Virus record (IMG/VR): IMGVR_UViG_3300042314_000185
Location: 1-24,462 of that record
Reading direction: 5' to 3' (one strand)
Source: a virus
Length of the DNA stretch: 24,462 bases
How positions within the stretch are numbered: the first letter of the stretch is position 1; each line of letters opens with the position of its first letter. Position numbers and translations under genes: made by a program. The notes beneath the pieces are model-generated. The model searched no databases. It was not told the DNA's origin and saw only the letters and a list, made by a program, of their open reading frames with translations. Below, one piece after another: positions 16,285 to 21,517 of this stretch.

Positions 16285-16727
16285 TAGTCTCCCCACCCTT
16301 CCTTTAATATAATTGGATGTTTTTTATTCCGTAAATAAATTATACCATGGCGGACCGCGTCATTCGCGTGCGGTCTACCGGCCTCATGCAGGCCAAGCTT
16401 CTTAAGCCTGTCATCATCGCACAGTGGTTTTTGGCTAGGCTTTTGGTAATTAATCTTTGTCAGTGCCCTAGGGTATAATGCCTCTAGTGCTCCGATAATA
16501 TAGACTGGACTAAGGTCTGCCCCGTAGACACCTTCTCGCAAGTCGAATGACTCGCAGACAATCTCATCAAACTCCCAATCCTCAAGCTCGTCCCAGTGAA
16601 AGTCAAGGAACCCCTGCAATCCATTTGCAATCTGCAAGGTTTTAATTAGTCTATACTCTGTATCTCCATATTCAATTATCGCTACTCCGGTTGTACCTCC
16701 GGGGTCAAGGCTTAGCATTGTCGTCAT
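16284..16727 (-). CDS. RuvC-like Holliday junction resolvase
   Basis: A 147-residue protein. ATG 16727 has AAGGAGGAG upstream, a very strong ribosome site (spacing 8). An RNase H-fold core is visible: D8 in LSLDPGGTTGVA, E59 in VCESFDLREG, and H120/D123 in GRPHANDAVRHGIIYL, which line up with the acidic residues of RuvC-type nucleases. RuvC-like enzymes cut four-way DNA junctions during recombination and before packaging. Length is close to other phage RuvC-like proteins (about 150-180). It lies one gene after the primase-helicase and overlaps the next gene's ATG by 1 nt. Alternative: another RNase H-fold nuclease with different substrate. Confidence 0.8.
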   Translation of the reverse strand: MTTMLSLDPGGTTGVAIIEYGDTEYRLIKTLQIANGLQGFLDFHWDELEDWEFDEIVCESFDLREGVYGADLSPVYIIGALEALYPRALTKINYQKPSQKPLCDDDRLKKLGLHEAGRPHANDAVRHGIIYLRNKKHPIILKEGWGD

Positions 16728-16887
16728 TTAGTTTCTCCTCCTTCATATTGATTATCTGCTTCATCTGGTAGCAGGCCAGGGCCAATGGGTATCTAAATCC
16801 CATCTCATACTTCATCGAGTGGTAAAGCACAGCCTCGTTGTCGTACTTAACGGTATCAAACTTAGCGTTTCTGCTGTAGTTATCCAT
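16705..16887 (-). CDS. Small protein of unknown function
   Basis: A 60-residue protein. ATG 16887 overlaps the primase-helicase stop (TAATG), with GAGGTAG about 9 nt upstream, and the end overlaps the RuvC-like gene by 23 nt, including that gene's ribosome site. The sequence is charged and helical (MDNYSRNAKFDTVKYDNEAVLYHSMKYEMGFRYPLALACYQMKQIINMKEEKLND) without membrane segment or Cys pair. Tight overlap at both ends supports a real gene. The function is unknown. Confidence 0.65.
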   Translation of the reverse strand: MDNYSRNAKFDTVKYDNEAVLYHSMKYEMGFRYPLALACYQMKQIINMKEEKLNDDNAKP

Positions 16888-19091
16888 TATCTTACTACCT
16901 CCAAATATGTCTTTCGATTGTCTACTACTGAGATGACTCTTGCCTGCGACCTGAGGGCCTCGACCATGTCATCGAACTCACGCTTGCGCTTGTTATTGAA
17001 CTTGCGGTAAGCCTCCTCGTAACGGACTCGACCACCTCGGTCAACCACGTAAGCCTCAAGCTGGTCCACGTCTCTCTGCCACTCGGACGCTGAGATTGCA
17101 CTTGCCATGCGAACTAGGTTCTCGAACCAATCCTCGGAGTAGCTGATTGCAGTCAGCATGTGCCTGAGCTTTACCTCGTCGGACTTGTCGGCCATTGCTA
17201 GCAGGATTGCACACTTCCAGACGGACAATGCAAGACGCTGGCGAGAAGGTTCAATAGACTCCTTCTCTCTGTGCGACTCGGCATAGTTGCCCATCTCCCA
17301 CTTGTACTGGTTGAAGCGCTCTAGTGAAGCTTGGCTCAGGCGAAGCGGCCTTGGGTTAGGCTGCCCCTTCTTTTGCCAATAAGTCACAGCATCGAATAGC
17401 TTGCGCACCATCTCATCAAGGATAGTGTCTTTGACCACTACTTCGTACTCATCCGCCTGCTGGATATCCTCTAGCTCTCGGCTTCGCTCTGGTGCATCTG
17501 CGGTCACGTAGATAAAACGTGCCAAGAATCCGGAGCGGAAGTACTCGGTTGTCAGAACGTCGGCAACCTTGCTAGTAATACCCATCAAGTACATGATGAA
17601 GTTAGTCTCAGCACGTTCGGTCTGGCGCTTGTCCTTGGATGAACGAATCACAACCGGAACGCTACCGTCGTAAAGCTCGGTGTAACGCTCAGCTGCCGAG
17701 GCCATGTAGGTCTTGTTCATAAAGTCCTTGAACATGCCCTGAACCTCATCGCGGTGTAGAAGGCTTGTCTTCTTGTCACGCTCAGCAAGGATTGCGGTCA
17801 CACCTTCAGGAGTAGCATCCGAACCGATGTCAATCTGGTAACCACCAAACTTCTCGTAGGAACGAATTACGCGGAGCATAAGGTTACGGCTAGTAGACTT
17901 ACGAGTTAGCGTGGTCTCACCTAGCACCATAAACCACAGGTTCAGGCCCATCTTGCCGTAGCGCGGCACAGCGTAGCCCCAGTCTGAAAAGACTGCGGAT
18001 AGCACCGTGAAAGCCGAGGCAATCTGATAACTCAGCGCACCGTCGGTCTTAGACCTAGCCCACTTGACGTAGTTGTCGATGAAGGTTGGCTCAAGCTGGA
18101 CAACCTCACGCTCTTCTTCGGTCAGGAAGGATACGGCAACCTTGTCAAATCGCGCCACTGGTGCATCTTCGGTAATCGGTTCTGGAACGTAGCTTGCCTC
18201 GCCCTGCTCAGCGGCATAGCTCTGCTCCGCCCGCTGGACCTCGCGCCATAGGTCGCCGTCAGCATCCAGACGCTTCGGGCGGTCTGGGCTGTGGTACTTG
18301 TTGCACTTAGCGTGGCGGGCTACAGTGAAGACTTCCTCGGCGGTTAGGCCCTCGCGGAATAGCTCCATCTCCAGCTTCCAAAGCAGGCGTGATAGGTCAG
18401 CGTTGAAAGCTGGCTGCTCCATGTAAAGGCCGACAATTTGAGGGTTGTGCGATAGCTTCTCAAGCACCTCAAGAATCGGTGGGAATCCTGCGGGCATCGG
18501 GAGGTCGGCCATCTCGCGGATAGGCTCGACCTCCACGTCGCCGTAGACCGCGTTGATTTCCTCGAAGCTGTAGACCTGCCCAGTAGTGGTGGCCTCGATG
18601 CTCCATGCGTCTTCACGCTTCAGGTTGCGGGTGTTTGGTAGGCGCAGTAGCTTAGTTGTGTTCCAGCCGGACTTGTCACAGCCCTGGTGAGAATGGGCGT
18701 AAGCAATCTTCTTAGCTAGGAGGGCAGCCTCAAGTGGCTCGACCTCTTGGTCAAGCATCCAGTAGGTGTGCCATCTCTTGTCCGAAGTTTGCACAGAGAT
18801 GCTAGGCTCAACTAGGAAGTTCTCTGGCTGGCAAGAATCAGCGTCGGCATAGATTACGTGAACAGTCTTGGCGTTCTCTTTAATGCGACGCGGTGCGTTG
18901 AATAGAATCGGGGAGAAGTAGACATCTTCCATTGCGTGAGCAGCTGCGAAGGCAGCCATCTCATGCTTCTGCTCTGGGTATTCATAGAACTTCTGCTCGG
19001 TTAGGTCGCCGCTAGAGGCGCTACGTACAACCAGCGTAGCGATGCCCGTTGCATCGCCATAAATCGCTGTCAAAAAGTCTGCTGTTTTCAT
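16887..19091 (-). CDS. Primase-helicase: RepB/PrimPol-like N terminus fused to P-loop helicase
   Basis: A 734-residue protein. ATG 19091 follows GGAGGAG. The N-terminal ~190 residues resemble a RepB/PrimPol-type primase: VYFSPILFNAPRRIKENAKTVHVIYADADSC carries the acidic metal-binding pair in YADAD, and SVQTSDKRWHTYWMLD has the conserved S..K..H pattern. A linker (residues about 190-340) leads to a P-loop helicase of the DUF3987-like type: the A motif is GETTLTRKS at 391-399 (note R397 where Walker A has Gly) and the B motif is LLHRDEVQ with D448/E449. The C terminus is a helical domain rich in Arg/Lys (YRKFNNKRKREFDDMV). The protein would prime and unwind phage DNA at the replication fork. 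It is the only replication initiator visible in the window. Upstream lies about 470 nt of structured non-coding sequence and a four-codon leader. Confidence 0.82.
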   Translation of the reverse strand: MKTADFLTAIYGDATGIATLVVRSASSGDLTEQKFYEYPEQKHEMAAFAAAHAMEDVYFSPILFNAPRRIKENAKTVHVIYADADSCQPENFLVEPSISVQTSDKRWHTYWMLDQEVEPLEAALLAKKIAYAHSHQGCDKSGWNTTKLLRLPNTRNLKREDAWSIEATTTGQVYSFEEINAVYGDVEVEPIREMADLPMPAGFPPILEVLEKLSHNPQIVGLYMEQPAFNADLSRLLWKLEMELFREGLTAEEVFTVARHAKCNKYHSPDRPKRLDADGDLWREVQRAEQSYAAEQGEASYVPEPITEDAPVARFDKVAVSFLTEEEREVVQLEPTFIDNYVKWARSKTDGALSYQIASAFTVLSAVFSDWGYAVPRYGKMGLNLWFMVLGETTLTRKSTSRNLMLRVIRSYEKFGGYQIDIGSDATPEGVTAILAERDKKTSLLHRDEVQGMFKDFMNKTYMASAAERYTELYDGSVPVVIRSSKDKRQTERAETNFIMYLMGITSKVADVLTTEYFRSGFLARFIYVTADAPERSRELEDIQQADEYEVVVKDTILDEMVRKLFDAVTYWQKKGQPNPRPLRLSQASLERFNQYKWEMGNYAESHREKESIEPSRQRLALSVWKCAILLAMADKSDEVKLRHMLTAISYSEDWFENLVRMASAISASEWQRDVDQLEAYVVDRGGRVRYEEAYRKFNNKRKREFDDMVEALRSQARVISVVDNRKTYLEVVR

Positions 19092-19102
19092 TGCTCCTCC
19101 AT
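19088..19102 (-). promoter_or_regulatory. Possible four-codon leader ORF coupled to primase-helicase start
   Basis: ATG GAG GAG CAA TGA reads M-E-E-Q and its TGA overlaps the primase-helicase ATG (ATGA). AGGAGG lies nine nt upstream of the leader ATG, while the leader's own GGAGGAG is the primase ribosome site. Translation of the leader would therefore cover the second site and restart at the primase. It is seen in sequence; the regulatory role is inference, and such a short frame can occur by chance. Confidence 0.35.
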
Positions 19103-19129
19103 TTCAATAGTCCTCCTGTTAAACTTTGC

Positions 19130-19184
19130 GGGTAGTCTGGACTTGCACCAGATGTAGTCATCGCGAGGTCCGCTCCTTCTACCC
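19130..19184 (-). ncRNA. T-arm/acceptor-like minihelix C
   Basis: On the - strand GGGTAG (19184-19179) pairs with CTACCC (19135-19130), with a possible extra U-G pair. Stacked on it is a T-arm-like hairpin TCTGG, loop TGCAAGT, CCAGA (19152-19136). The loop keeps U, C and A at the tRNA T-loop positions 54, 56 and 58 but has G at 55. The 26-nt middle part has no strong hairpin. It shares the layout but not the sequence of elements A and B. Confidence 0.5.
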
Positions 19185-19259
19185 ATCCCCTGCCTAATGA
19201 CGCACCCAGGGACTGTGGTGTCAGGCTACTACTCTAGAATTCACCTGAACGGATATATA

Positions 19260-19278
19260 ACTTGCACCGAAGTGCAGT
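19260..19278 (-). other. C(UUCG)G tetraloop hairpin
   Basis: On the - strand ACTGCAC-TTCG-GTGCAAGT folds into seven base pairs with one bulged A and a C(UUCG)G tetraloop, the most stable RNA tetraloop type. It is followed by TTATATATCC, not a clean U-tract, so a terminator is doubtful and a structural cap or processing stop is as likely. Confidence 0.65.
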
Positions 19279-19303
19279 CAGGGATAACCCCGTCGTCTAC
19301 CGC

Positions 19304-19381
19304 GCCCTAGCTGAGAGTCGAACTCAGCAGTCCATAGAAGTGAAACGGAGGAGGGAGGAGATGGACTACTCCTGTTAGGGC
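19304..19381 (-). ncRNA. tRNA-sized T-arm/acceptor-like element A with pyrimidine-rich loop
   Basis: On the - strand GCCCTA (19381-19376) pairs with TAGGGC (19309-19304). The T-arm is CTGAG, loop TTCGACT, CTCAG (19327-19311), extendable by one G-C pair. In place of the D and anticodon arms there is an 8-nt strand and a 7-bp helix AGTCCAT/ATGGACT (19367-19361 with 19335-19329) closed by a 25-nt loop containing CTCCTCCCTCCTCC. Total 78 nt, tRNA size. The layout (acceptor, no D-stem, extended helix, T-arm) recalls the tRNA-like domain of tmRNA, but no mRNA-like part is visible. The 8-nt strand (AGGAG) could also pair with the start of the loop, giving a competing fold. Confidence 0.65.
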
Positions 19382-19386
19382 TTGTA

Positions 19387-19461
19387 GTGGGAAACGGAAC
19401 CGAAGACGTAATCGAAGATTTTGACTAGATTGAAGTGGCTAGTAAAAATCCCGTTTCCCAC
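19387..19461 (-). repeat. Long bulged inverted repeat (22 bp total)
   Basis: The + strand GTGGGAAACGG (19387-19397) is the exact inverse of CCGTTTCCCAC (19451-19461). Directly inside, 19417-19428 (GATTTTGACTAG) pairs with 19439-19450 (CTAGTAAAAATC), 11 of 12 positions, around a 10-nt loop. The right arm is paired throughout its 23 nt except one mismatch; the left arm carries a 19-nt bulge that holds most of a direct repeat, CGAAGA at 19401 and 19413. This amount of pairing is unlikely by chance. Confidence 0.85.
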
Positions 19462-19464
19462 AGT

Positions 19465-19513
19465 CCCTAGCCGAGAGTCGAACTCGGAGCGCCATTGCTG
19501 TGCCAACCTAGGG
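19465..19513 (-). ncRNA. T-arm/acceptor-like minihelix B
   Basis: On the - strand a 6-bp acceptor-like stem (CCCTAG 19513-19508 with CTAGGG 19470-19465) encloses 20 nt and a perfect T-arm: CCGAG, loop TTCGACT, CTCGG (19487-19471). The T-arm stacks directly on the acceptor stem as in tRNA. At 49 nt it is too short for a tRNA. The 20-nt middle part has only a weak 3-4 bp hairpin. The whole 3' strand is repeated in minihelix A with one compensated base-pair change. Confidence 0.7.
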
Positions 19514-19560
19514 TTTGTGTGCGTTATGCAGTCGCACCCCTGCCTTGGTTTCTTAGGAGA

Positions 19561-20025
19561 TTACCAAGTCTCTCCTTCTACCGCAGTTGCGCCCAAGGAT
19601 GCAAGAACATCCTCACTGCTGGTGGCCTTATCAAAGCCACTTACCTCGTTGCGAGGTGCGCCGTTAATGTCCGAGCCAACCTTGACTCGAACGCCGATGC
19701 CCTTACCAAGCAGGTCGGCGGTCGCTGGCACCTTGAAGTTACCAGCCTTTACATCGAAGCCAAGCGACTTGAAGAAGGCTGCTGCCTTCCATGCGTCGTT
19801 GCCTGCGTACAGTGGAACGTAGCTGAAGACGCGACGGTTCTCGTACTGGCCCTCAGAGATGCGGAACTGGACGTTGAAGCGTGGCTTGCCCTCGTTAGGA
19901 CCAGAACGAACCTGCTCCTCCTTGATGTCAAACACAGTTGCATTGTACGAACCAGCTGGAATCGGCTCAATAGAACCGGACTTCGACTCAAGCGACTCAG
20001 CGCTAAACGAAATAGTGTAACTCAT
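19561..20025 (-). CDS. Single-stranded-DNA-binding / DUF669-like protein
   Basis: A 154-residue protein whose ATG overlaps the Sak4-like gene's stop (TAATG). The layout MSYTISFSAESLESKSGSIEPIPAGSYNATVFDIKEEQVRSGPNEGKPRFNVQFRISEGQYENRRVFSYVPL is that of DUF669-type phage proteins, OB-fold-like and usually encoded beside recombinases: a PIPAGSYNATV start, a charged strand pair, K-P-R-F-N-V-Q-F-R-I and E-N-R-R-V-F strands, then a helix (DAWKAAAFFKSLGFDV) and an LGKGIGVRVKVG strand before an acidic tail. These proteins are thought to bind ssDNA and load the Sak4/RecA-like partner. A classical SSB with the same C-terminal acidic tip is the alternative. The stop lies inside a small hairpin at the start of the non-coding region. 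Confidence 0.75.
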   Translation of the reverse strand: MSYTISFSAESLESKSGSIEPIPAGSYNATVFDIKEEQVRSGPNEGKPRFNVQFRISEGQYENRRVFSYVPLYAGNDAWKAAAFFKSLGFDVKAGNFKVPATADLLGKGIGVRVKVGSDINGAPRNEVSGFDKATSSEDVLASLGATAVEGETW

Positions 20026-20786
20026 TATTTACCTCCCTTGATTAGTGAATAGATTTTCTTCAGGCTTGGCTCAGCGATTACTGGAGGCAAGTTGAAGCGG
20101 TTCTTGGTAACCAAACGGTCAGAGGACTCCACGACTAGCACACGCTGGGCGGTGCCATCTTCCTTCTTCTGAGCGGTCAGGTAACCAATGATGTCAGGAA
20201 TTCCTGGCAAGTCCTTCTTCGAACCACCCGGAATGTTTGGGACAATCTTCACTGCCCCAGTGGTCTCATCCTTCTGCTCCTCAGCGTGGGTCAGAATGAT
20301 AGAGGTGAACGGAGCAGCGTGCAAGGCTCGAACCAAGTCATTGGCCCAAATCTTGAGGTCGCCCCACTTGCCGAACTTGTTACCCTTGTTCTCTGGCTTT
20401 TCGCCAAAGAACTTCTCGGCTCTGTCCATTGCCACACCGAGGGTGTCAATGATAACAGTCTTGTACTTGTGCTTGACGTTAAGCAAGTCAGAGACTACCT
20501 TGTCAAGCTTCTCGTGTGCATCAACGCTGATAACATCAACGTCCTTGAAGTCGCGGGCGATAGCAGATGCTCCACCCTCAACGTCAATCAACAGCACAGG
20601 TGTTAGCTCAGCAAGCTCTGATGCTGAGGCGGCTAGCCAAGTCTTGCCTCGGCCCGCATCGCCGTAGATAAGAATGGTCTTTGGAGCGTTCAGTGCCTCT
20701 GCCTTGTGAATGAACTTAGCAAAGGATAGCTCTGGGAATTCGCTTCCCTTGGCGGCAGCTGGAGCTGCGTTCGGCGTTTCTGCCAT
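20025..20786 (-). CDS. Sak4-like RecA-fold ATPase (single-strand annealing / recombination)
   Basis: A 253-residue protein. ATG 20786 has AAGGAGG eight nt upstream. The N-terminal Ala/Pro tail (MAETPNAAPAAAKG) is followed by a RecA-type core: Walker A GDAGRGKT at 42-49, an LLIDVEGG strand, the DVISVDAHEKLDKVV segment, a Walker B-like KTVIIDTLGVAMDRAE, and SIILTHAEEQKDETTGAVKIVPNIPGGSKKDLPGIPDIIGYLTA, which resembles the sensor/loop region of phage Sak4 and AAA_24 proteins. Sak4 proteins anneal or exchange single strands and normally work with a phage SSB, here the next gene. A cognate Cas4/RecB-like nuclease is encoded just upstream, completing the usual Sak4 set. Length matches phage Sak4 proteins. 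Confidence 0.85.
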   Translation of the reverse strand: MAETPNAAPAAAKGSEFPELSFAKFIHKAEALNAPKTILIYGDAGRGKTWLAASASELAELTPVLLIDVEGGASAIARDFKDVDVISVDAHEKLDKVVSDLLNVKHKYKTVIIDTLGVAMDRAEKFFGEKPENKGNKFGKWGDLKIWANDLVRALHAAPFTSIILTHAEEQKDETTGAVKIVPNIPGGSKKDLPGIPDIIGYLTAQKKEDGTAQRVLVVESSDRLVTKNRFNLPPVIAEPSLKKIYSLIKGGK

Positions 20787-20808
20787 AGTTATTTCCTCCT
20801 TGTTATTG

Positions 20809-20838
20809 ATTATACCAGCCCGGACACTGAGCAGTTAA
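20809..20838 (-). promoter_or_regulatory. Possible extended -10 promoter for recombination/replication genes
   Basis: On the - strand TGGTATAAT (20817-20809) is a perfect extended -10, and TTAACT (20838-20833) matches TTGACA at four of six positions at 18-nt spacing. It overlaps the last codons of the Cas4-like gene and would start RNA in the short gap before the Sak4-like gene, possibly adding transcripts of the ssDNA-binding gene, the non-coding region and the primase-helicase. Confidence 0.5.
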
Positions 20839-21517
20839 AGCACTCAGGGTGACCGGCATAAGACTCTGGATGAACTCCATTTTGTAGCTCCTCCCACAAT
20901 ACCACAAGTCTATTCCATAATGCAAGTGCAATAGACTCGTCGTAAGCGAATGTGTATTCTAGCACATCCGAATCACTTGTGCCATCTCTGTTGATGAATA
21001 CAAGCGAAATGTTATCAATTTGTAATCCAAGCTGGGTCGCACCCCAAGCATAAAGCTGTGTCTGCCCGATGTACTTTTGCATCGTGTAGGTAGTTCCTGC
21101 ATCCTGCTTAGTTCCATCGACCCATGCCTGAATCTTCTTGGTCTTTGCTCTGGTCGAAGTCTTCCAGTCTACCAAGTGGTTGATGGCTGGCAAGATTAGG
21201 TCAGGCTTGCTTGAGACTGTGCCGTAGCCGTCAATCTCACCAAGCACTAGCTTCTTCTCGACAAGCGCACCGAGCAAGCTCTCTGCATCCGACTTCTCGA
21301 TAGCAGCTTCGATGGCAGAATGAATTGCCGTACCAACCCTGGCCCCTAGCCAATACTTGCTTGGCTCTGGCTCAACACCGGCCAATGCTAGCGCCAAGTG
21401 CTTGGTGCAAGGGTTGGATATCTGAGATGCTCCGACCTTCTTCTGGCCGTCACGCTCAGTCTTAGCGTTCAATAAGGAAATCGCTAATGTCTTCAACATC
21501 GAACCATTCGTAACCAT
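20810..21517 (-). CDS. Cas4/RecB-like PD-(D/E)XK exonuclease
   Basis: A 235-residue protein. The start is ATG 21517 with GAGGAGGT six nt upstream; the frame opens to 21673 but only inside the WhiB-fusion gene. The RecB-type nuclease core is clear: H66 in GTAIHSAIEAAI, D106 in SSKPDLILP, D117/K119 in LVDWKTS and Q152/Y156 in QTQLYAW. Cys residues C37 (SNPC) and C226/C229 (PECFNCSV) sit where Cas4/AddB enzymes hold a [4Fe-4S] cluster, but only two C-terminal Cys are present where those enzymes have three. The enzyme would resect DNA ends to give single strands for the Sak4-like protein encoded next. It is separate from CRISPR: no cas1/cas2 or repeats lie in the window. Confidence 0.85.
   Translation of the reverse strand: MVTNGSMLKTLAISLLNAKTERDGQKKVGASQISNPCTKHLALALAGVEPEPSKYWLGARVGTAIHSAIEAAIEKSDAESLLGALVEKKLVLGEIDGYGTVSSKPDLILPAINHLVDWKTSTRAKTKKIQAWVDGTKQDAGTTYTMQKYIGQTQLYAWGATQLGLQIDNISLVFINRDGTSDSDVLEYTFAYDESIALALWNRLVVLWEELQNGVHPESYAGHPECFNCSVSGLV

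Larger units (their letters stand above)
19092..19560 (-). ncRNA. Candidate structured RNA region between ssDNA-binding gene and primase-helicase
   Basis: These 469 nt hold no convincing protein gene. Read on the - strand they form, in order: a hairpin across the stop of the ssDNA-binding gene (CTTGGT/ACCAAG, 19544-19549 with 19563-19568), a 5-bp hairpin (19519-19537), T-arm/acceptor minihelix B (19465-19513), a long bulged hairpin (19387-19461), minihelix A (19304-19381), a UUCG hairpin (19260-19278), a 6-bp stem (19192-19197 with 19221-19226) and minihelix C (19130-19184). Only 3 nt separate B from the long hairpin and 5 nt separate that hairpin from A, as in a compact folded RNA. All flanking genes are read on the same strand, so it would be transcribed with them. 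No tRNA anticodon arm, tmRNA tag or known riboswitch is recognised. The pairings are seen directly; that it is one functional RNA is inference. Confidence 0.6.

Noticed and set aside
16339-16347. TGGTATAAT extended -10 on the - strand inside the RuvC-like gene
   Set aside because: It matches the -10 pattern, but no -35 at usual spacing and it lies within coding sequence; left out for lack of support.
16457-16482. + strand TTGTCA ... TATAAT promoter-like pair
   Set aside because: Spacer is only about 11 nt and there is no + strand gene downstream.
19347-19378. + strand GGAGGAGGGAGGAG followed by ATG and a five-codon frame
   Set aside because: It is the complement of the pyrimidine-rich loop; no + strand gene follows and all neighbours are read on the - strand.
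19304-19381. Canonical tRNA gene on the - strand
   Set aside because: Acceptor and T-arm pair well and the size fits, but no anticodon arm with a 7-nt loop can be formed, the D-arm is not standard and no CCA follows. Called a tRNA-like element instead.
19304-19487. Phage attachment site derived from a host tRNA 3' end
   Set aside because: T-arm-like sequence is typical of attP, but there are two copies with compensated changes, both with paired acceptor strands, and no integrase gene lies in the window.
19092-19560. tmRNA
   Set aside because: The A element resembles a tRNA-like domain, but no tag frame ending in a typical ALAA-type sequence or pseudoknot chain was recognised, and the 5' and 3' parts of A are adjacent, not split.
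19495-20052. + strand open frames of 133 and 185 codons over the ssDNA-binding gene and the structured gap
   Set aside because: They lie opposite a well-supported - strand gene and hairpins, lack ribosome sites and give low-complexity, unprotein-like translations.
20810-21517. Cas4-like gene as a trace of a CRISPR-Cas locus
   Set aside because: No repeats, cas1, cas2 or effector genes are present; Cas4-like nucleases are standard in phage Sak4-type recombination sets.
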